This document shows, piece by piece, positions 40,932-49,819 of a stretch of 50,020 nucleotides of DNA. Where the stretch lies: NCBI GenBank assembly GCA_050955065.1, contig JBPBQT010000146.1:1-50020 (forward strand). The letters are read 5' to 3'. Positions within the stretch are counted from its first letter, which is position 1, and each line of letters starts with the position of its first letter. The notes under the pieces are model-generated. The model saw only the letters and a program-made list of their open reading frames with translations. It did no database searches and had not been told where the DNA came from. This DNA is from Robbsia sp050955065. GTDB taxonomy: Bacteria > Pseudomonadota > Gammaproteobacteria > Burkholderiales > Burkholderiaceae. Position numbers and translations under genes: made by a program.

Positions 40932-43352
40932 TCAGGCCGGCGCCGGTCCGGGCGGCGTCTGGCTCGCGAGAATCCCGGCGAGTTCCGGGGCATGCAGCGG
41001 CTTGCAGAAGAGAAAGCCCTGCACGTGGCTGCAACCCATCACAGCCAGCGCCTCGTATTGCGCTTCGTTTTCCACGCCTTCGGCGACCACGTCCAGATCG
41101 AGATCCTTCGCCAGTGAAATCACATTGCGCAGGATCGACATCGTGCGCGGTTTCAGCAGCATCCGGGTGACGAAGGTGCGATCGATCTTGATGGTGTCGA
41201 TCGGGTAGCGGTCGATATAGGACAACGACGAAAAACCCGTGCCGAAATCATCGAGCGCGATCTTGACGCCGCGTTTGCGCAGCGCCACCAGCAGGCGCTC
41301 CGTGGCGGGCGAATCGGTGAGCAGCAGCCCCTCGGTGATCTCGATCTGCAGGTCGGCGAGATCGAACCCGTTCGCTTCGGTGAGGGCTTCCAGATTCGCG
41401 AGAAAGCTCCGGTCGCGCAGATTCAGCGCCGACACGTTGACGTTGAGCCGGATCCTCAACGCGGGAAACTGCCGCTGCCAGACCTGCAACTGCGCGATGG
41501 CGCTCTCGCGCACCCACTGATCGATCGTGCCGATCAGGCCCATTCTTTCCGCGATGGGAATGAAAACGTCCGGCGAAACCGGGCCGCGCGCCTCGTGCGT
41601 CCAGCGAATCAGCGCCTCGACGCCGGTGATGACGCGGGTTTGCGCGTCGAAGATCGGCTGATAGCAGATGGTGAAATCCCCGTGGCGCACCGCGTCGCGC
41701 AGATCGGACTGCAACGCCAGCGCCTGCAGCGCCCGCTCGTGCATCGACGGTTCGAAAAACAGGAACCCGCCCGCCGCCGAGCGTTTCGCCGCGTACATCG
41801 CGGTGTCGGCATCGCGCAGCACCTCGGCAGCCGTCGTATAGCGCGCGGACAGGCGTACGATGCCGATACTGCACGACACGAAGACATCCCGCGCAGGCAT
41901 GGGGAACGCGCCGCTCAGCGCTTCCCGGATGCGATGCGCGATGCTTTCGAGATGGACGGCGTCCGCGTCCTGCCGGATCAGGATCACGAATTCATCGCCT
42001 GCGAAGCGCGCCAGCACGTCTTCCGGCCGCAGACAGTGCTGCAACCGCCTGGCCACCTGGACCAGCAGGCTGTCTCCGGCCGCGTGACCCAGGCTGTCGT
42101 TCACCAGCTTGAAGCCGTCGAGGTCGAGGTACAGCAGCGCGCCACCGCTGCCCCGCGCCCGCTCCAGTTCGAAATTCAGCTGCTCGATGACGTAGGCGCG
42201 GTTGTGCAGCTGCGTCAGTTCGTCGTGCGTCGCCGCGTAGACCAGCGCCATCTGCGCGCGCTGCCGTTCCGCCAGCCGTTCGGCGAGCGCTTCGTGCTCG
42301 CGCTCGGCGAAACGGGCCCGCGCCGCCATGGCCTCGGCTTCCTTGCGCTCGGTGGTGTCGCGCTGCACCGACACCCAGTGCGTGAACCATCCGGTCTCGT
42401 CGGCGACGGGAACGATGCTGAGTTCCACCCAGAACTGCGTGCCATCCTTGCGATAATTGAGCAGCTCGATCTCGATCGGCCGCCAGGCGCGCAACGCGGC
42501 CTTCAGCACGTCGAGCGCCGCGCGGTCCGTTTGCGGCCCGTGCAGGATCCGCGGCGTGAGGCCGATGACGTCCGCCTCGCCATAGCCGGTCGTCTTCGTG
42601 AACGCCGGGTTGCAATAGACGATTCGCGGGCCGGGCAGGTCGATCGGCTCCGCCTCGGTGATGAGAATCGCGTCCCGCGTGTTGTTGACGGCCGACTCCA
42701 GCAGGCGCTGTCGCTCGGTCGCCCTGTGGCGCAGCGTGGCACCGCTGTCGGGCAATGCCAGCACGACCGGCGCATCGGCGTCCACATACGCGAGGAACTG
42801 CTTGTTCAGGGTGCCCAGGACGAAATGCTGCGCCGGACTCAAGCCGGGTTTTTCGCGAAACCCGCCCAGCACCAGCAGCGCCCGACGCACGCCCTGGTCG
42901 TCGTGGATGCCCGCCACCACCACGAACGCGAGCGCGTCCGGCGCGCCGGCGCCGAAATCCCTCGGTTCCCGCGTCGGCGCCATGCAGGCGGTATAGGCGG
43001 GTTCCCGCGGCGAACAACGGGCAAGACACTGCACGATGAAGGTTGGGGAAAACAGCGGGGTGTCCGGCGTCGCATTGCCGACTTCGGCCATGCGCCACGG
43101 CACCGCGTCCGGGTCGCCGTTCGCACCTGCTTCCGCGCGCGCACCGACCACCGCCGCGGCCGGCCACGCGGTGCCGGCGTCGTTCCCGGGTGCGTGGCCG
43201 CCAGGTTCGTTGCCGGATTCCTGCACGCTCCCGGGCACGATGCGGTAGATCGCCCCGGCATCACACTCCATGGTCGTGACCGCGCCCACGAGCAGATGCT
43301 CGAGCGCCGTCATCCTATGCGCGGCGGGCGCCCCCGGTCCCGAAAAGTCCAT
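40932..43352 (-). CDS. Cyclic-di-GMP signalling protein with GAF-like, PAS, GGDEF and EAL domains
   Basis: Cytoplasmic signalling protein of 806 residues. The first 220 residues form a GAF-like sensor. A PAS/PAC domain follows (DAILITEAEP; RKDGTQFWVELSIVPVADE), lacking the LOV cysteine. Then comes a diguanylate cyclase domain with FAGDEF as its active-site variant, and an EAL phosphodiesterase domain with GVEALIRW, EITEGLL, DDFGTGFSSL, IKIDRTF and AEGVE all intact. The EAL half should therefore be active, and the GGDEF half may be cyclase or regulatory. The ATG at 43352 is favoured; 43313 (MTALEHLL) is an alternative. It stands alone and converges on the SDR gene; no target process is evident from neighbours. 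Confidence 0.92.
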   Translation of the reverse strand: MDFSGPGAPAAHRMTALEHLLVGAVTTMECDAGAIYRIVPGSVQESGNEPGGHAPGNDAGTAWPAAAVVGARAEAGANGDPDAVPWRMAEVGNATPDTPLFSPTFIVQCLARCSPREPAYTACMAPTREPRDFGAGAPDALAFVVVAGIHDDQGVRRALLVLGGFREKPGLSPAQHFVLGTLNKQFLAYVDADAPVVLALPDSGATLRHRATERQRLLESAVNNTRDAILITEAEPIDLPGPRIVYCNPAFTKTTGYGEADVIGLTPRILHGPQTDRAALDVLKAALRAWRPIEIELLNYRKDGTQFWVELSIVPVADETGWFTHWVSVQRDTTERKEAEAMAARARFAEREHEALAERLAERQRAQMALVYAATHDELTQLHNRAYVIEQLNFELERARGSGGALLYLDLDGFKLVNDSLGHAAGDSLLVQVARRLQHCLRPEDVLARFAGDEFVILIRQDADAVHLESIAHRIREALSGAFPMPARDVFVSCSIGIVRLSARYTTAAEVLRDADTAMYAAKRSAAGGFLFFEPSMHERALQALALQSDLRDAVRHGDFTICYQPIFDAQTRVITGVEALIRWTHEARGPVSPDVFIPIAERMGLIGTIDQWVRESAIAQLQVWQRQFPALRIRLNVNVSALNLRDRSFLANLEALTEANGFDLADLQIEITEGLLLTDSPATERLLVALRKRGVKIALDDFGTGFSSLSYIDRYPIDTIKIDRTFVTRMLLKPRTMSILRNVISLAKDLDLDVVAEGVENEAQYEALAVMGCSHVQGFLFCKPLHAPELAGILASQTPPGPAPA

Positions 43353-43586
43353 CGTATCGTCTCGTTCGAATTCCCCGCGTCGGCGGGCTGCTGTCGGGTA
43401 CGGACCGGCCGCACCATCCGGCATGTTCCGTCGGATACGCCTCGCGGGCTGTCGCCGCGCGTTTCGCCCCTCCCCTTCCCGGTAACGGCCCAGGCAAGGA
43501 AATATTAAGACATTTTAAACAAGCGCCGGATCTATCGGGGAATCCCTGCATACGGGAAGGGATGCCCGGCAGGCGTCCCACCCCGT

Positions 43587-44375
43587 TCAGGCAACCAGCA
43601 GGTGGTGCGCCGCCGGCACCACCAGACTCAGGCCGGCGCCCAGCAGCAGGACGAAGACCACGCGTTTCACCACTGTCGGCGAGAGGCGCGGCGGGTGCCG
43701 CTTGCAGAGCCACGTCAGACCCAGCACCACCGGCAGCGCCTCGATCGACAACGTCAGCGACAGCGCGTCGAAACGGCCCTGCGGGATGATCAGCAGCAGG
43801 CGCAGGACCGCGTTGACGGCGAACAGCAGCACGAGCGTGTCCCGGATCGTCCCGGCGGCCAGCGGCTGCCGATACATCTGGAACACCATCGGCGGACCCG
43901 CGCTGGCGAACAGTCCCCCCATCACACCCGACAGCGCGCCGAAGAAGGCGAACGACCTCTTGCCGGAGACCGTCTCGCGGCGGCGGCGTGCCACCACCAG
44001 CAACAGACTGCACACCAGCACCGCGATCCCCAGCAGCAGACGCAGCACGATCACCGCGCTGCCGCTGATCCAGCCTAGCAGGGCGACGCCGAGTGCCACG
44101 CCCGCCAGGCTGCTGCCATAAATTGGCAGGGACACACCGGCGGGCAGCTGCGGGCGGTGCCGCACCAGCAGCGCCGCGTTCGCCAGCACCATCACGTTCA
44201 CCACGTTCGCCGCGGCGGGCAGGGGCGCGAGATGAAGACACGCCATCAGCGCGAGAAACACCAGCCCGAACGCGAAGCCGGTCAGCGTCTGCGTCAGCGT
44301 GGCCACCGCCGTCACGGCGAGGAACAGGGCATGATGGAGGAAAAGAGGCAGCCAGCCGCCTGTGACAACATGCAT
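43587..44375 (-). CDS. TauE/SafE-family membrane transporter
   Basis: Integral membrane protein of 262 residues with about 8 spans in two related halves. It carries the family features TLTQTLTGFAFGLVFLALMA near the start and GALSGVMGGLFASAGPPMVF in the second half, where the GG and PP groups are conserved. Members export sulfite, sulfoacetate or other organic anions, mostly by inference. No sulfur-metabolism genes are adjacent, so the substrate is open. The ATG at 44375 is preceded on the minus strand by weak purine-rich sequence. It is divergent from the FAN1-like gene, with about 300 bases between them that hold no recognisable gene. Confidence 0.88.
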   Translation of the reverse strand: MHVVTGGWLPLFLHHALFLAVTAVATLTQTLTGFAFGLVFLALMACLHLAPLPAAANVVNVMVLANAALLVRHRPQLPAGVSLPIYGSSLAGVALGVALLGWISGSAVIVLRLLLGIAVLVCSLLLVVARRRRETVSGKRSFAFFGALSGVMGGLFASAGPPMVFQMYRQPLAAGTIRDTLVLLFAVNAVLRLLLIIPQGRFDALSLTLSIEALPVVLGLTWLCKRHPPRLSPTVVKRVVFVLLLGAGLSLVVPAAHHLLVA

Positions 44376-44672
44376 GAGAGTCCGGCGTGAAGAAAGGTCG
44401 GGGATCGGGATCGGAAATTCGGTGCCACATCACGCGCATCGCGCGCGCAACGCGGCATCTTGCCAGAACCGGGACGGCCCGTGCGTACGATCTGCGGATC
44501 GGGGACCCGCCGTGGGCAGCACGCCCGATCGAGACGGGAGAATCGGCACAGCGAAATCGATGCGGCGGAATCGGCACGGCGGAATCGGGCTCAAGCCGTC
44601 ACGCCGGGCATCCGGCAGTGCTATCATCGTCGTACGAATACACCGCACCCGCATTCGCTTGCGTCCCTCTTC

Positions 44673-46355
44673 GTGCCTGCCAGTTTCCCCGATCCCTACT
44701 ATTACCTCGCGAACTTCGAGCGGGCGATCCATTGGGTCGCGGAGCGCAGCGACGATCTGCTCGCCGACGACGAGCGCGCGTTCATTCGCGACTTCCCCCG
44801 GCTGCCGCGCGCGGCGCGCGCGCTGCTGGTACGCATGGTGATGCGCCGCGGCGCGCTGTTTCGGACCGCGCGCCTGCTCTACGACGAGATCGGCTGTCCG
44901 GTGGCCGCCAGCGCGCCGCTGTGCGCGCACGGGTGGCTCGACGCCGCGCCGCTGCTCTCGCTCGACGACCTCTTCCGGCTGGTGACGAAAGCCGAACTCG
45001 CCCAGGTGTTTCCCGACGAGCGCGCCGCGCTGCGAGGGCGCAAGTCCGATGCGCTCGACGCGCTGCGGTGCGACCATGCCGACGCCCGCACCTATGCGCA
45101 ATGGCATCCGGCGGCGGACGACGCCGTACTGCAAGTCACGATCGGCGCGCTGGTCGACCGGCTGCGCCTGCTGTTTTTCGGCAACCTGCATCAGGACTGG
45201 ACCGAGTTCGTGCTGGCCGATCTGGGCGTGTTTCAATACGAGCAGGTCGCGTTCGAACGCTCGTCGCGCGCGTTCCAGTCCCGCGCGGACGTCGACGCCT
45301 ATCTCGTCCTGCACGCGTGTCGCGAAACGCTCGACCTGCTGGGCGCGGAGCACGACGACGCCGTCTTCGACGCGCTGCTGCACACCGCCCTGTCGGACAC
45401 GGGCCTGACCGCGGCGTCCACGCGCGCCAATTCCTGGCTCGCGCACCGCCGCGACAAGCTGCTGTTCCGCCTGGGACAGCATTGCGAGCGGCGGCAGGAC
45501 TGGGCGCGCGCGCTGGCTGTTTATCAGGATAGCGCTTACCCGGGCGCGCGGCACCGGCGCATGCGCGTGCTGGAGCGCGCGGGCAGCCATGACGCGGCGC
45601 TCGTCCTTGCGCAGTCCGCGCTCGACGCGCCGGAGAGCGACGCCGAGGCGCAACGCATCGCGCGCATGCTGCCGCGTCTGCACCGCGCATTGGGCAAACC
45701 GCTCGCGCGCAAGGCCGCCGCGCCGCCGCTTGCCAAGACCCGACTGGTGCTGCCCCGGCCAAGCGGCGCGTTCAGCGTCGAGCGGGTTGCGTGCGAGGCG
45801 CTGGCCGAACCCGGCGCGGTGGTCCTCTACGTCGAGAACGCGCTGCTCAACTCCCTGTTCGGCCTGCTATGCTGGGAGGCGATCTTCGCCGCGGTGCCCG
45901 GCGCGTTCTTCCATCCGTTCCAGAGCGGCCCGGCCGACCTGCATGCGCCCGACTTCGCAGCGCGCCGCGCGCCCTGGTTCGCCGCCGCGCTCGCGCAACT
46001 CGATGGCGACGACTACAAGGCGACGATCCTGCGCCATTTCCACGCGAAGGCCGGCCTGCAATCGCCGTTCGTCTTCTGGGGCTGGCTCACCGACGACCTG
46101 CTCCGGCTCGCGCTGCACTGCCTGCCCGCCGCGCACCTGAAACGCTGCTTCGAGCGCCTGATGGCCGACGTCGTGGCGAACCGCACGGGCTTCCCCGACC
46201 TGATCCGTTTCTGGCCCGACGAGGGCCGCTACGAGATGGTCGAGATCAAGGGGCCGGGCGACCGGCTCCAGGACAACCAGATCCGCTGGCTGGCGTACTG
46301 CGCGGCGCACGACATGCCGATGCGCGTCGTGCACGTCGAATGGGAGGCGGCATGA
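44673..46355 (+). CDS. FAN1-like structure-specific nuclease with C-terminal VRR-NUC domain
   Basis: Protein of 560 residues, the length of bacterial FAN1 homologues such as that of Pseudomonas aeruginosa. FAN1 cuts branched DNA and takes part in interstrand crosslink repair. The first residues (PASFPDPYYYLANFERAIHW) match the start of the family, and the middle is helical and TPR-like (QHCERRQDWARALAVYQDSA). The VRR-NUC nuclease motif lies at the C-terminus: HRTGFPDLIRFW-type PD, then E and K in YEMVEIKGPGD, then QDNQIRWL. The start is taken as GTG at 44673 from family length; no ATG fits and no ribosome binding site is seen. It is followed by an esterase gene 82 bases downstream, probably unrelated. 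Confidence 0.9.
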   Translation: MPASFPDPYYYLANFERAIHWVAERSDDLLADDERAFIRDFPRLPRAARALLVRMVMRRGALFRTARLLYDEIGCPVAASAPLCAHGWLDAAPLLSLDDLFRLVTKAELAQVFPDERAALRGRKSDALDALRCDHADARTYAQWHPAADDAVLQVTIGALVDRLRLLFFGNLHQDWTEFVLADLGVFQYEQVAFERSSRAFQSRADVDAYLVLHACRETLDLLGAEHDDAVFDALLHTALSDTGLTAASTRANSWLAHRRDKLLFRLGQHCERRQDWARALAVYQDSAYPGARHRRMRVLERAGSHDAALVLAQSALDAPESDAEAQRIARMLPRLHRALGKPLARKAAAPPLAKTRLVLPRPSGAFSVERVACEALAEPGAVVLYVENALLNSLFGLLCWEAIFAAVPGAFFHPFQSGPADLHAPDFAARRAPWFAAALAQLDGDDYKATILRHFHAKAGLQSPFVFWGWLTDDLLRLALHCLPAAHLKRCFERLMADVVANRTGFPDLIRFWPDEGRYEMVEIKGPGDRLQDNQIRWLAYCAAHDMPMRVVHVEWEAA

Positions 46356-46437
46356 TGTGCACCCGATGTGTCCGCCACGCGCCCGCCATTCGCGTCCGGC
46401 CATCCCTTCCTGAAAAATCCCGCCACACGCCCTTTTC

Positions 46438-47367
46438 ATGACAACACGCCGATCGTTCGTCACGCTCTCGCTGGGCGCCGGCCTGCTCCCGGCGCTGCGC
46501 CCCGCGGCATCCTTCGCCTCCGCCGAACGCCCGGTCATCCGCCTGTGGCCGGACGTGCCGCCGGGCGGCGGCGGTCCCGATGGCGACGAACGCACGAACC
46601 GGCACGGCGGCGTATCGAACGTCCGGTCGCCATCGATGGACGTATTCCTGCCCGCGCAGGGCAACGGCGCGGCGGTGCTGGTCGCCGCCGGGGGCGGCTA
46701 CAAACGTATCGAAATGGCGGCCGAAGCGCATCCGGCCGCGCAATGGCTCGTCGCGCGCGGCTTCACCGTCTTCGTGCTCACCTATCGTCTGCCGGGCGAA
46801 GGGTGGCATGCCGGGCCATTGGCGCCGCTGCAGGACGCCCAAAGAGCGCTGCGCATCATCCACGCCCAGGCCGAACAATTCCGCGTGCACCGCGATCACG
46901 TCAGCCTGCTCGGTTTCTCGGCGGGCGGTCATCTGCTCGGCATGGCCGCCACCCGCGCGGCATTCGCGTCCTACCCTGCCGGCGACGCGATCGATCGCGA
47001 GCCGGCACACGCATGCGCGGCCGCGCTGATCTACCCGGTCATCACCCTCGCGCCGCCGTACGACCACACCTCGACGCGCCGCGAACTGGTCGGCAACGAT
47101 CCATCGCCGGCGCTCACCGCCGAATGGTCCGTCGATACCCATGTCAAGGCCGGTTGCCCGCCGATGCTGCTCGTGCAGGCCGAGGACGATCCGATATCGA
47201 ATCCGGTGAACACGACGCTGATGGCCGAGGCGTGCCGGCGCGCGAACGTGCCGGTGGAACTGCATCACCTGCCCGCCGGGGGGCATGGTTTCGGCATGGG
47301 GCACGCTGGCTCGCCCACGGCGATGTGGCCGCAGTGGTACGAGGCCTGGTTGAAGCGGCTGGGTTGA
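46438..47367 (+). CDS. Tat-exported alpha/beta hydrolase (BD-FAE/acetyl-esterase type)
   Basis: Secreted esterase of 309 residues. The N-terminus TTRRSFVTLSLGAGLLPALR is a twin-arginine signal with a likely cut after the ASFA segment. The oxyanion loop is AAGGGYKRIEM, the nucleophile is S161 in LGFSAGGHLLG, the acid is D250 or D251 in QAEDDPIS, and the base is H283 in GGHGFGMG. The protein resembles bifunctional feruloyl/acetylxylan esterase-like enzymes and other endo-1,4-xylanase-associated esterases. It probably removes acetyl or acyl groups from plant polysaccharide in the periplasm. It converges on lrgB with 116 bases between. Confidence 0.9.
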   Translation: MTTRRSFVTLSLGAGLLPALRPAASFASAERPVIRLWPDVPPGGGGPDGDERTNRHGGVSNVRSPSMDVFLPAQGNGAAVLVAAGGGYKRIEMAAEAHPAAQWLVARGFTVFVLTYRLPGEGWHAGPLAPLQDAQRALRIIHAQAEQFRVHRDHVSLLGFSAGGHLLGMAATRAAFASYPAGDAIDREPAHACAAALIYPVITLAPPYDHTSTRRELVGNDPSPALTAEWSVDTHVKAGCPPMLLVQAEDDPISNPVNTTLMAEACRRANVPVELHHLPAGGHGFGMGHAGSPTAMWPQWYEAWLKRLG

Positions 47368-47483
47368 AGCGGACAGGTGGAAACGATTCAAGCGATGAAT
47401 TGCACGTCTTTCCCTTTCGCGACAGCCATCTGCCGCGGAAAGCTGGCCGGCGCCGGTTGTCGCGCGATTGCTTCGTGCAGGCC

Positions 47484-48224
47484 TCAATGCAACATCCAGC
47501 CCGCAAGAAACGGCATCAGAACGGGGACGACGAATGCGGTGAAGAGGCCGTTGACGCTCATGCCCAGTCCCGCGAACGCACCCATCTCCTCGCTCACCTG
47601 AAATGCGCGCGCGGTCCCGATGCCGTGCGAGGCGATGCCGAGCGCGAAGCCACGGACCTCCACCTCCGTGATACGCAGGACATTCAGGATCGACCCCGCG
47701 AAAACCGCGCCGAAGACCCCGGTGGCGATGACCAGCACCGCGGTCAGCGACGGTATGCCGCCGATCTCCGTGGCGACCGCCATCGCGATGGGTGTGGTCG
47801 CCGACTTGGGCGCCAGCGAGGCGATGGTCCGGGAAGACGCCCCGAACAACGCGGCAATTCCGACCGCGGAAACGATCGCAGCAAGCGAACCGGCGATCAG
47901 CCCGCCCAGTAGCGGAACGGCGGTGCGGCGCAGGATGGGCCATTGCCGGTAGAGCGGCAACGCGAGCGCGACCGTCGCCGGCCCGAGCAGAAAATGCACG
48001 AACTGCGCGCCCTGGAAATAGGTGAGATACGGCGTGCGGGTCATTTCCAGCACGGCCACCACGAGCGCGATGGCGATCAGGACGGGATTCGCCAGAGGGT
48101 GGAAACGCGCTTTCGAATGGATCGCCTGTGCGATCAGATACGCGCTCAGGGTGAGGGTGAGGCCCAGAAGAGGCGTCGTCTGCAACGCGGCCCAGACCGC
48201 GTTCAAATTGGCGGGCATCGACAT
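47484..48224 (-). CDS. lrgB: LrgB/CidB-family membrane protein
   Basis: Membrane protein of 246 residues with about 7-8 spans. It contains the LrgB signature APKSATTPIAMAVATEIGG and GFALGIASHGIGTARAFQ. LrgAB/CidAB proteins are holin-like and affect murein hydrolase activity, or in some bacteria transport pyruvate or glycolate. The ATG at 48224 shares one base with the lrgA stop (TGATG), so translation is coupled; an ATG at 48218 is also possible. The pair is the only recognisable gene set here of this type. Confidence 0.93.
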   Translation of the reverse strand: MSMPANLNAVWAALQTTPLLGLTLTLSAYLIAQAIHSKARFHPLANPVLIAIALVVAVLEMTRTPYLTYFQGAQFVHFLLGPATVALALPLYRQWPILRRTAVPLLGGLIAGSLAAIVSAVGIAALFGASSRTIASLAPKSATTPIAMAVATEIGGIPSLTAVLVIATGVFGAVFAGSILNVLRITEVEVRGFALGIASHGIGTARAFQVSEEMGAFAGLGMSVNGLFTAFVVPVLMPFLAGWMLH

Positions 48225-48592
48225 CACACGGGCCTTTTCGATTGTGCGATCCGCCGTTGTCTGCGCAGCAACGCACGCGTGACGAGCGCCGCGACCGCGA
48301 TCGCCAGCACCGTGCTGACGGCCACGGAAACGACGATCGCGACCGCATCGCTGCGCATCGTCGATGCGGATGCCATTATCCCGACTCCCGCGGGGATGAA
48401 CAGCAGAGACAGATTGCGCAACAGCTGCAGGCAGGCCGGCTCGATGACGGTCGCCGTGGCCGGACGAAGCAGCAGGGATACGAGGAGGAGGAGCATGCCG
48501 ACCACGGCGCCGGGCACCGGCAGATGGAACGCATGCGACAGGCCCTCTCCCACGCATTGAAAGAACAACAGCACGACAAAGGCGCGGATCAT
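48224..48592 (-). CDS. lrgA: LrgA/CidA-family holin-like membrane protein
   Basis: Small protein of 122 residues with four spans: IRAFVVLLFFQCVGEGL, a second around PVPGAVVGMLLLLVSLLL, a third near LSLLFIPAGVGIMA and a last one in AIVVSVAVSTVLAIAVAALV. LPVPGAVVGMLLL and FIPAGVGIM are the family signatures. It partners LrgB in the membrane. It precedes lrgB in the operon, and the 241 bases upstream up to the LysR gene hold no visible gene; a separate regulator such as LytTR or CidR is not adjacent, unless the neighbouring LysR serves it. Confidence 0.93.
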   Translation of the reverse strand: MIRAFVVLLFFQCVGEGLSHAFHLPVPGAVVGMLLLLVSLLLRPATATVIEPACLQLLRNLSLLFIPAGVGIMASASTMRSDAVAIVVSVAVSTVLAIAVAALVTRALLRRQRRIAQSKRPV

Positions 48593-48833
48593 CGTTGAAC
48601 TGCCTGAACGGGTTGCGTGATGCGCTTCATCATCAGCGGGTTTGCATGACGGGGTACGCTCATCTTACCGGGAAACCGCTTACGCTCGGGCCCCTTTTCC
48701 TTTGGACTCCGATGGTGTGCAGCGCGAGGAAATCGTGGCCGACCCGCACCCGTCTCGATGTGGCACAAGTACGTTCTTGAAGACGCCCGCGCGAGATTTC
48801 CGCGAGCAGATCTCCGGATGACCGGACGCTCGA

Positions 48834-49718
48834 CTAATGTGATTTTCGCGACCTGTCGGTAGACTCGCCGCGCACCATCGATTCGCGCACACGGCGCGCG
48901 AACTCCGTCGCCGCCGGCGAGGCCGTCGCGGGCAAGCGCAGGCTGATCGCAAATGACGGCAACGCAGGCAAACCCGCCGCCTCCGGCGCGAGCGTTTCCA
49001 GGTCGGCCGGCAGTGTCGAGAGCAGCCAGGTCGTGAGCGCGAGGCCGGCGCGCACCGTTGCGGCCGTGGCCTCGATGCTGCCGCTTTCGAACACGGTGCG
49101 CCAGACGATGCCCCTGTCCGCCAGTGCGCCGAGCACCACCGGGCGAAACGCGCAGCGTTCATCCACCATCGACAGCGGCAAAGGTCGCTTTTGCCACGCG
49201 TCGCTGCCGCGACCCTGCACCCATACCAGCGGTTCGACCCGGATCACTTCGCCTTCGGCCTTGCTTGCGGGATATTCCACGAGCGAAACGTCCACGCGGC
49301 CGCTGTTCACCGCCTCGCTCAGCTCCGGCGATGCCGCGCATACGAGCGAGATTTCCACGTGCGGGTGCGTTTCGGCGAACGCTTTCATGGCGGGCGCGAG
49401 CAGTGTGACGAGATCATGGGGCACGCCCACGCGCAGGCTGCCGCGCAACGACTGACCCGCGATCTCATCCCAGATTTCATCGTTGAGCCGCAGCAATTGA
49501 CGCGCCTTGATCAGAAATTGCTCGCCCCGCCGCGACAGTTCCAACCTGCGCGTCTTGCGTACGAACAACAGGCAGTCCAGCAGATCTTCCAAGCGTCGCA
49601 CCTGCTGACTGACGGCACCCTGCGTCAGATTCAGCAGGTTGGCGGCAACCGTCATGCTGCCGTTATCGGCGACGCTGACGAAGGTGCGAATCAGGTCGAG
49701 ATCGAAGTTTCGGTTCAT
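48834..49718 (-). CDS. LysR-family transcriptional regulator
   Basis: Regulator of 294 residues from the ATG at 49718. The helix-turn-helix is at about 18-45 (GSMTVAANLLNLTQGAVSQQ with VRRLEDLL after it), and the effector domain begins near SLRGSLRVGVPHDLVTLLAP. The upstream part of the frame is not family-like. It is divergent from the LysE-family exporter, and a perfect LysR-type palindrome (49721-49743) starts 2 bases upstream of its own ATG. This suggests it represses itself and controls the exporter. It could also control lrgAB on the other side, but nothing there shows it. Confidence 0.93.
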   Translation of the reverse strand: MNRNFDLDLIRTFVSVADNGSMTVAANLLNLTQGAVSQQVRRLEDLLDCLLFVRKTRRLELSRRGEQFLIKARQLLRLNDEIWDEIAGQSLRGSLRVGVPHDLVTLLAPAMKAFAETHPHVEISLVCAASPELSEAVNSGRVDVSLVEYPASKAEGEVIRVEPLVWVQGRGSDAWQKRPLPLSMVDERCAFRPVVLGALADRGIVWRTVFESGSIEATAATVRAGLALTTWLLSTLPADLETLAPEAAGLPALPSFAISLRLPATASPAATEFARRVRESMVRGESTDRSRKSH

Positions 49719-49720
49719 CG

Positions 49721-49743
49721 ATGCATTATGCCGCTTAATGCAT
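49721..49743. promoter_or_regulatory. LysR-type operator palindrome
   Basis: ATGCATTA-N7-TAATGCAT is a perfect 8-base inverted repeat; the inner ATTA-N7-TAAT fits the T-N11-A rule for LysR regulators. It lies in the 101-base space between the divergent lysR and lysE-type genes, 2 bases from the lysR start. Confidence 0.65.
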
Positions 49744-49819
49744 GGCATCAGAATTATTGGCTTTAATAAACCATGGGCGATCCGTAGAGTACCTGTCTCG
49801 ATCACCCTGACGCTCATCC

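Noticed and set aside
48593..48833. Gap between lrgA and the LysR gene examined for a small gene or RNA
   Set aside because: Short frames here lack ribosome binding sites and consistent codon bias, and no clear hairpin plus T-run is present.
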